10,834 nucleotides of DNA from Pseudomonadota bacterium (GCA_021779635.1 JAJYAH010000166.1:1-10834), one strand, 5' to 3'. Shown: positions 1-6,803, counted from the first letter of the stretch. Numbers and translations are program-made. Notes: generated by a model not told the origin, from the sequence alone.

Positions 1-1
1 C

Positions 2-286
2 AATCTCGTGGTGCTGATCATCGAGGACTATGCCTATGGCATGATCCGCTGGAAGCAGGCCGTCGATGGTTTCGCCGACTGGGGCCTGACTTTCGGCAAT
101 CCCGACTTCGCCGCTTACGCCGCCGCCTATGGCGCCCGCGGACGGCGGGTCACGACGGCATCGGGTTTGGCGCCGGCGCTGGAAGAGGCGTTTTCCGCCG
201 GCGGTCTGCACCTGATCGCGGTCCCGATCGACTACGGCGAAAACATTCGGGTCCTCGTCGAGGAACTCAGGCATATGCAGAATTAA
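2..286 (+). CDS. Acetolactate synthase-like ThDP-dependent enzyme, C-terminal part (5' end outside window)
   Basis: Only the last 94 residues are present, and the reading frame is open to the left edge. The sequence IEDYAYGMIRWKQ followed by FGNPDFAAYAAAYGARG is typical of the C-terminal ThDP-binding domain of the acetolactate synthase large-subunit family. The end, PIDYGENIRVL, resembles the closing segment of catabolic AlsS-type enzymes (VPVDYSDN in Bacillus AlsS, from memory). Family members condense two pyruvates to 2-acetolactate, or carry out related 2-oxoacid decarboxylation and ligation using ThDP and Mg2+ in the cytoplasm. The catalytic Glu and most of the ThDP site lie outside the window, so the exact reaction is open; oxalyl-CoA decarboxylase and glyoxylate carboligase are less likely relatives. 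The gene converges on the mgtC-like gene. The 84 bp between the two stops (287-370) show no clear hairpin with a T-run. Confidence 0.85.
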   Translation, partial: NLVVLIIEDYAYGMIRWKQAVDGFADWGLTFGNPDFAAYAAAYGARGRRVTTASGLAPALEEAFSAGGLHLIAVPIDYGENIRVLVEELRHMQN

Positions 287-370
287 ACAATCATCGCACC
301 TTATGAAGATTCCCGGCTCCAGCTCGAGGCAGCACCGACTCGCTCGCTGGGTCTCTGGCCACGGGCTCGG

Positions 371-1060
371 TCAAGTCAGACCACGCGCTTTCCTCGCGAC
401 GGTGACTTCGCGGACGCCATCGAGTTCCTTCAACTTCTGAGGAAAGGTCGCGATATCCTGCGATGAAACTTTGCTGAGAAGGACCACGAGATCGTCTATT
501 CCCTGCGGGTTGCGGCTTTCGACCAGGAACCGCTTCACCTGGCCAATTCTAAGGCCAAGCGTCTCCCTCAACAGCTCAGGCGTGAGGTTGCCGTTATCGA
601 CCTCGATTTTCAACTGACAGCTTTGGTTCCTTGAGCGATAGGCTTCCTCCAGCGGCTTGATGCCGGCCAGGATGATCAAAATAATAACGGTTGAAGCTCC
701 CGCGGCCAGATACAGGCCGCCGCCGACCGCAAGACCGATGGCCGCCACCGTCCAAATGCTGGCGGCTGTGGTGAGACCTTTCACGATCTCGCCGCGCGCG
801 AGGATGGCGCCGGCTCCCAGAAAGCCGATTCCCGACACCACCTGAGCGGCTATTCGCGACGGATCGAGCACGACATGCTCGTAAGCCAGGATATTTGAGA
901 ATCCGTACTGCGAGACGATCATGATCAGGCAGGACCCGACGCATACCAGCATATGCGTGCGGATGCCCGCGGCCCACAACAGCCGCTCGCGCTCGAACCC
1001 GATCATGCTTCCCAGCACGGCAGCACCGATCAGGCGAATAAGCATTTCCGCGTTGGACAT
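371..1060 (-). CDS. MgtC/SapB family inner-membrane protein
   Basis: This 229-residue protein has the MgtC/SapB layout. Four to five hydrophobic segments fill residues 5-135, followed by a soluble C-terminal domain at about 148-225 that resembles the ACT-like domain of longer MgtC proteins. Family motifs are GFERE (21-25), GIRTHMLVC (32-40), VSGIGFLGAGAIL (75-87) and GLTTAASIWTVAAIGLAVG (95-113). In enteric bacteria and mycobacteria MgtC proteins support growth at low Mg2+ and in macrophages, partly by acting on the F1Fo ATP synthase; many homologues have no known role. I chose the ATG at 1060 because AGGTG lies 5 bases upstream and the protein then begins where homology begins. The frame stays open further upstream, but that stretch is unlike any MgtC N-terminus. 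The gene lies about 250 bp downstream of a 63-codon gene on the same strand and may share its promoter. Confidence 0.9.
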   Translation of the reverse strand: MSNAEMLIRLIGAAVLGSMIGFERERLLWAAGIRTHMLVCVGSCLIMIVSQYGFSNILAYEHVVLDPSRIAAQVVSGIGFLGAGAILARGEIVKGLTTAASIWTVAAIGLAVGGGLYLAAGASTVIILIILAGIKPLEEAYRSRNQSCQLKIEVDNGNLTPELLRETLGLRIGQVKRFLVESRNPQGIDDLVVLLSKVSSQDIATFPQKLKELDGVREVTVARKARGLT

Positions 1061-1311
1061 TTCACACCTGCATCGCTCGAAAGATATAGGCAGAGGGGTT
1101 CGATATTCCACAGTGGTCGCACCGTCGCCAGACTTCGACGAGGCTGCGAAGTTGCACATATTGCGGGATTTTAGCGGTGAGATGGCCGGACTTTCCGGCT
1201 TGCCAGGAGCGGAGATCGCAAGCTCCCGCCAGAGGCCCATCGCGGGTTGGTCCAGCATGATGGATTTTCGCAGCGCGAAGAATCTCGCTCTCGCCTTCGT
1301 CGTGCTTGTCG
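1061..1311 (-). other. Untranslated spacer/possible mgtC leader with competing stems
   Basis: About 250 bases separate the small membrane-protein gene from the mgtC-like gene, and I see no convincing coding sequence in them. Read on the minus strand, the stretch holds a perfect hairpin, GCCGGA-AAG-TCCGGC (1185-1199). A 6-bp pairing between 1163-1168 and 1224-1229 could enclose it. A second 5-bp pairing, 1206-1210 with 1222-1226, would use some of the same bases and so exclude the enclosing helix. Long regulatory leaders are known for enteric mgtC, but I do not recognise a named riboswitch class. In GC-rich DNA short stems arise often by chance, so a leader function is only a suggestion. No T-run follows the hairpin, so it does not look like an ordinary terminator. 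Confidence 0.3.
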
Positions 1312-1503
1312 TTACACGTGCTTCCTGATGCAGACTTTCGCGGTTCCTGCAGCCGCAGTGCACTGCCATTGAGCGCTCAAGGCCACACCCGCGAATGGTT
1401 TCGGCCGGGTCAATTTGACCGAAAGAAAAGCAGCAACGCAGGCAAGCGTTAAGATGGCGACGATGAGCGCGATCTCCTGGCGGGTCCATAATGTCCAGGT
1501 CAT
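1312..1503 (-). CDS. Small single-pass membrane protein, unknown function (63 aa)
   Basis: I do not know a function for this 63-residue protein. It has a short N-terminus rich in Trp (MTWTLWTRQE), one hydrophobic segment at about residues 10-29, a basic stretch (K30, R33, K35) and a polar tail with two cysteines (C48 and C58) that could pair if the tail is periplasmic. The basic residues after the membrane segment make the orientation uncertain. The case for a real gene is the GAGGAG ribosome-binding sequence 8 bases before the ATG, a -10-like hexamer upstream, and a perfect Crp/Fnr-type palindrome at a classical activator distance. It is the first gene of a leftward unit that may continue into the mgtC-like gene. 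It could also be transcribed by read-through from the efflux operon, since I see no terminator between 1573 and 1627. Confidence 0.7.
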   Translation of the reverse strand: MTWTLWTRQEIALIVAILTLACVAAFLSVKLTRPKPFAGVALSAQWQCTAAAGTAKVCIRKHV

Positions 1504-1529
1504 GGCCTTTACTCCTCTCCCTTGGTCGG

Positions 1530-1535
1530 AGAATA
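1530..1535 (-). promoter_or_regulatory. Candidate -10 hexamer (TATTCT) for the 63-aa gene
   Basis: Read leftward, TATTCT matches the sigma70 -10 consensus at four of six positions. It would place the transcription start near 1523, about 20 bases before the ATG at 1503. No good -35 is visible at the right spacing, which fits an activator-dependent promoter. The activator palindrome at 1557-1572 would then be centred at about -41.5. The call depends on this combination; the hexamer alone is weak. Confidence 0.4.
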
Positions 1536-1556
1536 GGAGAGGGCGCCCTGTCGTTA

Positions 1557-1572
1557 TGTGATAAACATCACA
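1557..1572. promoter_or_regulatory. Crp/Fnr-family operator, perfect palindrome TGTGAT-AAAC-ATCACA
   Basis: The 16 bases TGTGATAAACATCACA form a perfect inverted repeat and match the enteric CRP consensus TGTGA-N6-TCACA at every defined position. FNR and FixK boxes use TTGAT-N4-ATCAA, so this site differs from them at one base in each half. It is centred at 1564.5, about 61 bp upstream of the ATG of the leftward 63-codon gene and about 41.5 bp from the predicted start near 1523, the class II activator position. The efflux operon upstream ends at 1628, so that small gene is the only obvious target. Which Crp/Fnr paralogue binds cannot be told from the sequence. Confidence 0.65.
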
Positions 1573-1627
1573 ATGCAGGCCCTACCAGCCAGGAATCAGC
1601 AAGGCGAAAGTGAGTCATGCGAGCTTC

Positions 1628-3130
1628 CTACCGTTGAGCGTTGACGAGCTCGGCGCGAACCGGCCGATCGGGAAACGTCAGTTCCCAGCCGCCGCCCAGT
1701 GCCTTGAACAGCTGCACGAGATCGAGCGCCACGTTGGTCGTGCTCGTGGCATATTGCTGCTCGGCTTGGAGCAGCGTCCGCTCGGTATCAAGCACGGTGA
1801 GAAAGTCAGTGACGCCGTCATTGTACCGGGTGCGGGCGAGGCCGAGCGCCTGGCGCGAATGGTCGGCTTGCGCTCTCAATCGGGCCCGGCGGCTTTGTTC
1901 GAGTCGATGGGCAACCAGCGCGTTGACGACATCGTGCCAGGCTTGCAGCACCGTCTTGTGATAGAGGATGGCGGCTTCCTGCTGCTGTGCATCGCGCAGT
2001 TCCAGCGTGTTCCTGAGGCGGCCACCGGCAAAAATCGGCAGCGAGATGCTGGGGCCCACCATGTATTGCAGCGAGCTGCCCTTCCAGAGGTTGGTGTAGT
2101 CGAGCGCGTCCACGCCAACCGTGCCGTTGAGCTGCACCGTCGGATAGAATGCTCCGACGGCAACGCCGATATTGGCGGTCGCCGCATGCAATTGCGCCTC
2201 GGCCGCGCGAATGTCCGGGCGGCGTCGGGCCAGCTCGGAAGGAATGCCGAGCGGCACGCGCGGCGGCGATGCCGGTTCCGAATGCCGACGTGCAAGTTCG
2301 GCCTTCAACGCGCCGGGCGGCTGGTCCAACAGCAGGCTCAGCGCATTGATGTATTGGGTTTCCTGTTGCTCGAGCGCGGGTATCTGGGCGCGGATGCTTT
2401 CGACCTGAGCCGCCGCGTTCTCGACATCCAGGCCATTTTGCAGGCCGCGCTGCTGGCGTTCCTGCGCAAGCCCGAGCACGTCGCGATCGACCTTGAGATT
2501 ATCATTGGCGATCTTGATCTGGGTCTGGACGCCGCGCAACTGGATGTAGTCGCGCGCCAGTTCCGCCAGACTGGAGACCAGCGCATCGCGGCGCTGGTCG
2601 GCGGCCTGATCGACGGCTGCGTCGGCGGCTTCGACCTGCCGGCGGACCTTGCCCCACAGGTCAAGTTCCCAGGATGCATCGAAGCCGACATTGTAGTCAT
2701 TGATCGCGGGGACACTGAGAGGGCTGCCCGGCGGCGCCAGCGCGCCAAGCAGGCTGACGATGCCGTTTTGACTGTACAGCTCGCGGGTATATTTGGCGTC
2801 GCCATTGAGCGAAGGGAATTCCGAGGCGGCCGTCACGCCGCGCTGAAACCGGCTCTCGGCCAGCCGGATTGTTGCGGTCCGCACATCGAGATTGGCGGCG
2901 GCGACACGACGCTCCAGATCGGTCAGGATCGGATCGCGAAAGATCGCCCACCATGCCGGATCCGTTGGCGCCGGCAGTCGGGTGTCGGCAACGCCCCCGT
3001 CGCCGGTGAACGATGTTTCCGGCAGTTGCGGATCCGGTGACACGAAGTTCGGTCCGACTGCGCAGCCGGCCGCGAGCAGCGGAACCACAAGCGCCGCGAT
3101 GAAGCGCGTTTTGCCCCGCGACGCCCTCAA
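1628..3130 (-). CDS. NodT-family outer-membrane efflux lipoprotein (TolC-like), TTG start
   Basis: This 500-residue protein is the outer-membrane channel of a tripartite efflux pump. With the start placed at a TTG (3130-3128) the N-terminus reads as a textbook lipoprotein signal: a basic n-region (RASRGKTR), a hydrophobic core and the lipobox LAAGC with the lipidated Cys at residue 23, then AVGPNF as in NodT/OprM proteins. The TTG overlaps the transporter's TGA stop and has GGGAG 7 bases upstream. An ATG further upstream at 3214 would bury the signal peptide behind 28 extra residues inside the transporter gene, so I reject it. Two repeated outer-membrane efflux domains follow, with long helical Ala/Gln/Arg-rich stretches, including the FLTVLDTERTLLQAEQQYA-type region near the C-terminus. 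It is the last gene of the operon and is probably translationally coupled to the transporter. Confidence 0.9.
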   Translation of the reverse strand: MRASRGKTRFIAALVVPLLAAGCAVGPNFVSPDPQLPETSFTGDGGVADTRLPAPTDPAWWAIFRDPILTDLERRVAAANLDVRTATIRLAESRFQRGVTAASEFPSLNGDAKYTRELYSQNGIVSLLGALAPPGSPLSVPAINDYNVGFDASWELDLWGKVRRQVEAADAAVDQAADQRRDALVSSLAELARDYIQLRGVQTQIKIANDNLKVDRDVLGLAQERQQRGLQNGLDVENAAAQVESIRAQIPALEQQETQYINALSLLLDQPPGALKAELARRHSEPASPPRVPLGIPSELARRRPDIRAAEAQLHAATANIGVAVGAFYPTVQLNGTVGVDALDYTNLWKGSSLQYMVGPSISLPIFAGGRLRNTLELRDAQQQEAAILYHKTVLQAWHDVVNALVAHRLEQSRRARLRAQADHSRQALGLARTRYNDGVTDFLTVLDTERTLLQAEQQYATSTTNVALDLVQLFKALGGGWELTFPDRPVRAELVNAQR

Positions 3131-4719
3131 TGCGCGGCTCCCGGACGGCCGCCGCCGGTTTTCGGCGACAGTAGAAAGCAGAACGGAACCATCAGAAACG
3201 CGACGATGGCGCAATAAAAGAACACATCGGAATAGGCCAGCACGGTCGCCTGCAGCCGATACGCCTGATAGACGCGCCCGACCGCGACATCATGAACGGC
3301 GGCGCCGGCGCGGCCCATCGCTCGCAGCGCCTGTTCATAGGTTGCGATCAGGGTCTGGTAGGGCTGATGGAACGGGCTGGCCCATTGCGAAAGGTAGGTT
3401 TGATGAACCTGCGAGCGCTGGGTGATTTGCGCCGTCGACAATGAAATCCCGATCGAGCCGAATACGTTGCGGAACATGGCGAACATCGCCGCGCCATCGC
3501 CATTGAGCCTGCGCGGCAGCGTCAGATAGGCGACCGTGCTTATTGGAACAAAAAGAAAAGCAAGAGCGGCGCTTTGGAGCGTTCGCATCATCACCAGCAT
3601 GCGAAAATCGATATTCGGTGCGAGGGTGCTGGAGAACATCAGGGCGCCGCCCATCACCGAAAAGCCGATCGCGATCACATAGCGCGTCTGCAACACCGTC
3701 ATCAGCTTGCCGACGATCGGGATCAGCGTGATGACGGCAATACCACCCGGCGAAAGCACCAGTCCGGCCCAGGTCGCGGTATAGTTGAGATCCTGTTGGG
3801 CAAACTGCGGAATGAGGACGGCGCTCGCATAGAGGATCGCGCCGGTGGCGCCGATCATGATACATCCGGCAGAAAAATTCAGATCCTTGAAGACTTCGAG
3901 ATCGACGATAGGCTTCCTGGCGATCAGCAGCCAGCCGATGGCTCCGAGAATGCCGAGGAATGCCATCAGTGCCATCAGCCAGATGAAGCCCGACTCGAAC
4001 CAGCCGGCGTCTTCACCGCGATCCATCATGATCTGGAATGTTCCCAGTCCGAGCGTGATCAGCGACAGGCCGATATAGTCGATGCCACGGCTTTTTTTAT
4101 TCTTCTCCCAGGGCGGATCTTCGACCAGCACGGATGAAAGAAATACTGCGAGGATGCCGACCGGTACGTTCAGAAAGAATATCCAGCGCCAGGTCGCGTG
4201 GTCGGTGATGTAGCCGCCAAGCGTCGGGCCCAGCACCGGGGCGACGACGATGGCAATCGCCGCGACGCCGAAGGCCGCGCTGCGTCTTGCCGGCGGGAAG
4301 GTATCCAGAATGATGGATTGCTGGTTCGGCTGCAATCCGCCACCGAAAAATCCCTGCGCCAGCCGGTAGACGATCAGTTGGGCAAGGCTGGCGGAGGTGC
4401 CACAGAGAAACGAGCAGACCGTGAACATCGCAATGCAAATGATGAAGTAGCGCTTGCGGCCAAGCATATCGCCCAGCCAGCCGGATATCGTCAGCACGAT
4501 GCCGTTGGCGACAAGGTAAGACGTCAGCGCCCAGGTCGCCTCATCGCTACTCGACGACAGGCTGCCGGCGATGTGCGGCAGGGCGACGTTGACGATGGTC
4601 GTGTCGAGGACTTCCATGAACGCCGCCAGCGTGACCGTGACCGCAATCAGCCACGGATTATAGCGCGGCTTCCAGGCCGCATCCGCATCCACCCCAGGGG
4701 CTGCGGCGTCAGCGCTCAT
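3127..4719 (-). CDS. EmrB/QacA-type DHA2 family MFS multidrug transporter
   Basis: This 530-residue protein is a proton-driven drug exporter of the 14-helix DHA2 branch of the major facilitator superfamily, at the usual length for EmrB. Visible motifs are the helix-1 signature EVLDTTIVNVALPHIAG (residues 36-52), motif A GWLGDMLGRKR (80-90) in the loop between helices 2 and 3, and the antiporter motif C region APVLGPTLGGY (160-170) in helix 5. A soluble N-terminal tail of about 20 residues precedes helix 1. Its ATG overlaps the adaptor gene's stop as ATGA (4716-4719), and its own TGA overlaps the TTG start of the outer-membrane gene, so the three proteins are probably made together as one inner-to-outer-membrane pump. 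Substrates cannot be told from sequence; lipophilic weak acids, flavonoids and other planar aromatics are typical of this family in rhizobia. Confidence 0.95.
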   Translation of the reverse strand: MSADAAAPGVDADAAWKPRYNPWLIAVTVTLAAFMEVLDTTIVNVALPHIAGSLSSSSDEATWALTSYLVANGIVLTISGWLGDMLGRKRYFIICIAMFTVCSFLCGTSASLAQLIVYRLAQGFFGGGLQPNQQSIILDTFPPARRSAAFGVAAIAIVVAPVLGPTLGGYITDHATWRWIFFLNVPVGILAVFLSSVLVEDPPWEKNKKSRGIDYIGLSLITLGLGTFQIMMDRGEDAGWFESGFIWLMALMAFLGILGAIGWLLIARKPIVDLEVFKDLNFSAGCIMIGATGAILYASAVLIPQFAQQDLNYTATWAGLVLSPGGIAVITLIPIVGKLMTVLQTRYVIAIGFSVMGGALMFSSTLAPNIDFRMLVMMRTLQSAALAFLFVPISTVAYLTLPRRLNGDGAAMFAMFRNVFGSIGISLSTAQITQRSQVHQTYLSQWASPFHQPYQTLIATYEQALRAMGRAGAAVHDVAVGRVYQAYRLQATVLAYSDVFFYCAIVAFLMVPFCFLLSPKTGGGRPGAAH

Positions 4720-5906
4720 CTAACCGTCACCGTCGGCTCGGCCGATATCCCGAGCGGCAACGGAATGTTCGGATCAAGGCCACTGTCGATGATGATCTTG
4801 ACCGGCACGCGCTGAACCACCTTGACGAAATTGCCGGTGGCGTTCTCCGGCGGAAACGCGGTGAATTTGGAGCCTGAGCCGAGCTGGATACTGTCGACAT
4901 GCCCGCGCAGATCGAGCTTGGGATAGGCATCGATCTTGATCTTGACGAGCTGGCCCCTGCGCATATCGGCGAGTTGGCTCTCCTTGAAATTCGCGGTGAT
5001 CCAGACTTCGGGGGCGACGATCGCAAAGATCTGCTGGCCCGGCACGACGTAGTTGCCGACCTCGACGTTGCGCTTGGTGATCCAGCCATCCTGCGGGGCT
5101 TTGACAAACGTCCATGACAAATTGAGGTTGGCTTGATCCAGCTTCGCCTGGGCCTGCTCGACCTGGCCCTTCAGCTGGTCAACCTGCTGGTCGGTCTCGC
5201 CGATGCGCTGAGGTACCGGCGAATTCTGGGTGACCTGCGCGTCGGCAAGCATCACCTGCGCCTGCGCCTGCTTCAGCGCGGACGTCGCGGCATCGATGTC
5301 CTGCTGGCTGGTCGCCAGTTTGCTCAGGCTGCGCTGGCGATCGTAGTCGGCCTGCGTCTTGGCAAGGTTGGCGTTGGCATTCGCCAATTGCGCCTGCGCC
5401 TGTTCAAGCTGGGCAGGGAAATTCTTGCGTGCGATCTCGGCGCCGAATTGCTGTCCGGCATATTGGGCCTTCGCCGTCGCCAGTGCAGCGGCGGCCTGAT
5501 CGCGATCGGTGATATATTGCCTGGGATCGATATGGATCAGCAGTTGATCTTTTTTCACGAACTGGTTGTCCGTGACGTCCAGCGAAAGAACGACGCCCGA
5601 AACCTGCGGCGCGATCGTCACCGCCCGGCCATCGGTGTAGGCATCGTCGGTGCTCTCAAGATTGCGGGTCGACCACCAGTAATACAGCCCGCCAATCAGC
5701 AAAAGCAGGATGACGGCGATGCCGATCGTGACGACCAACGGCCGGCGCTCCTTGCGTTTCGTTTCGTCGGACTTTCCCTTGTCCCGGGCTTTCGAACGGG
5801 GAGCGGGGCTGGACTTGCTTGCCGGCTTGTTGGCCTCGTTGCCATCATCGACGCGTCGCGGATTGTCGCCGCTTGCAAGGAGTGTATCGGGAGGAGTATC
5901 GGACAT
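4716..5906 (-). CDS. EmrA/HlyD-type periplasmic adaptor (membrane fusion protein)
   Basis: This 396-residue adaptor links an inner-membrane transporter to an outer-membrane channel. It has a charged, low-complexity cytoplasmic tail (about 1-55, Lys/Asp/Ser rich), one membrane anchor (about 57-76), the EmrA opening STDDAYTDGRAVTIAPQVSG (85-104), a split lipoyl domain, a long Gln/Ala-rich coiled-coil hairpin (about 135-262) and a beta-barrel domain with PEVWITANFKESQL (299-312). NATGNFVKVVQRVPVKI near 355-371 is characteristic of EmrA. I chose the ATG at 5906, with GGAG 9 bases and GGAAGG 2 bases upstream. A TTG at 5927 would add seven residues and has no better ribosome site. It is the first gene of the operon, followed by the transporter with a 4-base overlap, and is divergent from the tetR gene. 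Confidence 0.93.
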   Translation of the reverse strand: MSDTPPDTLLASGDNPRRVDDGNEANKPASKSSPAPRSKARDKGKSDETKRKERRPLVVTIGIAVILLLLIGGLYYWWSTRNLESTDDAYTDGRAVTIAPQVSGVVLSLDVTDNQFVKKDQLLIHIDPRQYITDRDQAAAALATAKAQYAGQQFGAEIARKNFPAQLEQAQAQLANANANLAKTQADYDRQRSLSKLATSQQDIDAATSALKQAQAQVMLADAQVTQNSPVPQRIGETDQQVDQLKGQVEQAQAKLDQANLNLSWTFVKAPQDGWITKRNVEVGNYVVPGQQIFAIVAPEVWITANFKESQLADMRRGQLVKIKIDAYPKLDLRGHVDSIQLGSGSKFTAFPPENATGNFVKVVQRVPVKIIIDSGLDPNIPLPLGISAEPTVTVR

Positions 5907-5939
5907 TACCTTCCGCTCCGAAGTCAAAGTTTGCCGGAG

Positions 5940-5959
5940 CCGGCGCTTGACTGCGCCGG
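5940..5959. promoter_or_regulatory. 7-bp inverted repeat in the emrA-like gene's leader
   Basis: CCGGCGC and GCGCCGG flank the six bases TTGACT, giving a perfect 7+7 inverted repeat. It lies downstream of the predicted start of the leftward pump transcript and 33 bases before the ATG at 5906. In RNA it would form a strong GC hairpin in the leader. It could equally be a second operator for the TetR protein on DNA, although its sequence is unrelated to the palindrome at 5969-5984. The six central bases resemble a rightward -35 box, but no matching -10 follows. Confidence 0.4.
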
Positions 5960-5968
5960 TAACTTAAC

Positions 5969-5984
5969 CGAACCTTTGGGTTCG
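5969..5984. promoter_or_regulatory. Candidate TetR operator, perfect palindrome CGAACC-TTTG-GGTTCG
   Basis: The 16 bases CGAACCTTTGGGTTCG are a perfect 6-4-6 inverted repeat between the divergent pump and tetR genes. They overlap the last two bases of the pump promoter's -10 and cover its predicted start point, so a bound repressor would block the pump. A weaker rightward promoter (TTAACC, 15 bp, TATAGA at 5985-5990) would have the same palindrome in its spacer, which would give autorepression. Short palindromes next to divergent tetR genes are the common operator form. Binding by the neighbouring TetR protein is inference. Confidence 0.6.
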
Positions 5985-6011
5985 TATAGAAATTTGTGGT
6001 TCAGGAGTCAA
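5983..6011 (-). promoter_or_regulatory. Sigma70-type promoter of the efflux operon
   Basis: Read leftward, TTGACT (6011-6006) and TATACG (5988-5983) are separated by exactly 17 bases. They match the -35 consensus at five of six and the -10 consensus at four of six positions. The start would fall near 5976, inside the 16-bp palindrome, leaving a leader of about 70 bases before the emrA-like ATG at 5906. The promoter lies wholly upstream of the tetR start at 6029. Confidence 0.6.
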
Positions 6012-6028
6012 TAATAGGCCGGGACGTG

Positions 6029-6721
6029 ATGAAACAGAAACCGCTGAAGCAGGACGGCGAACCCAAGTCCGCCCGCCGCGTTCCACGCGGCGATATCAGG
6101 CGCATGGAACTCGCCGACGTCGCCGAGCAGGTGTTTCTGGAACGGGGCTTCGCAAACACAACCATGCAGATGATTGCTTCGCGGGCCGGTGGCTCCAAGG
6201 AGACGTTGTATCGGCATTTCGCCAGCAAGGAAGCTTTGTTTGCGGAGATCGTCGGCCGCAAGGCGGCTCGAATTTCGGGGCCGGAAAGCGCGCTGGCCCG
6301 GGATGGGACACCGGAACAAGTTCTCTTCGAACTTGGGCATAGCCTGCTAAGCATGATGACGAGAAGCGATACATCGTCATTGTTCAGTGTCGTTGTCGCC
6401 GAGGCGCCGCGATCGCCGGAACTTGCCGCGATCTTTTATGCGCATGGACCTGGCGTAACGCTGCAAAGGCTGACTGATTATTTGCGTGCCGCGACCCACC
6501 GGGGAGATTTGCACTGCCACCAACCGCTGCGCGCCGCGAAACTCTTTCTCGGCGCGGTGATCGCGCAGCATCATCTGCAATCCCTGATCGGACAACCATC
6601 AACACCGGTGTCCGAAGCCGAGGTACGCGAACATGTGCGGGCCGCGATCGCGATGTTTCTCGCGCGCTACGGTTCGCGACCGGCAGGGGACCAGCCCAGC
6701 CATGCTGACAGTTCGGACTGA
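6029..6721 (+). CDS. TetR/AcrR-family repressor, divergent from the efflux operon
   Basis: This 230-residue regulator has an N-terminal TetR helix-turn-helix at about residues 27-75, with the family pattern ERGFANTTMQMIASRAG followed by SKETLYRHFASKEALF. A basic tail of about 25 residues precedes it. The C-terminal part (about 85-215) is an all-helical ligand and dimer domain, probably of the AefR-like subgroup. I placed the start at the ATG at 6029 because GTG at 5996 has no ribosome site and would put the pump's -35 inside the coding region. GTG at 6026, directly before the ATG, is equally possible. It probably represses the divergent EmrAB/NodT-type operon and itself through the palindrome at 5969-5984, with release by a pump substrate. 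The arrangement resembles FrrA, the flavonoid-responsive regulator of a Bradyrhizobium pump; orthology is from memory and untested. Confidence 0.88.
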   Translation: MKQKPLKQDGEPKSARRVPRGDIRRMELADVAEQVFLERGFANTTMQMIASRAGGSKETLYRHFASKEALFAEIVGRKAARISGPESALARDGTPEQVLFELGHSLLSMMTRSDTSSLFSVVVAEAPRSPELAAIFYAHGPGVTLQRLTDYLRAATHRGDLHCHQPLRAAKLFLGAVIAQHHLQSLIGQPSTPVSEAEVREHVRAAIAMFLARYGSRPAGDQPSHADSSD

Positions 6722-6803
6722 CAGAAAACCGAGCCGCATGAGGCTGCCTCTTCATCAACAAGCCAGTGCTCCTTCTCATCCGGCCCGCGGGCGGAAAAGT
6801 CTC

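Noticed and set aside
287..370. Bidirectional terminator between the convergent first two genes
   Set aside because: No strong stem with a T-tract on either strand; only weak GC pairings.
1061..1489. N-terminal extension of the mgtC-like frame to 1489
   Set aside because: It overlaps the 63-codon gene, reads as low-order sequence, and the ATG at 1060 has a proper ribosome site and a family-like N-terminus.
1557..1572. Classical FixK/FNR box
   Set aside because: Both half-sites carry GTGAT rather than TTGAT; the match to the CRP consensus is complete, so it is listed only as a Crp/Fnr-family site.
1610..3040. Long rightward open frame (476 codons) opposite the outer-membrane gene
   Set aside because: It is antisense to a gene with clear family motifs and a lipobox, its translation has no membrane, motif or domain pattern, and long antisense frames are expected in GC-rich DNA.
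5996..6028. GTG start for the TetR gene at 5996
   Set aside because: No ribosome site precedes it, and the pump's -35 would lie in the coding region. The AGGAG at 6003-6007 has no in-frame ATG, GTG or TTG at a suitable distance.
6705..6724. Direct repeat CTGACAG (6705-6711 and 6718-6724) at the end of tetR
   Set aside because: Only 7 bp, partly inside the coding end, with no other sign of an insertion or attachment site; chance is sufficient.
6722..6800. Terminator for tetR around GCCCGCGGGC (6783-6792)
   Set aside because: The palindrome has no loop room and no T-run follows it.
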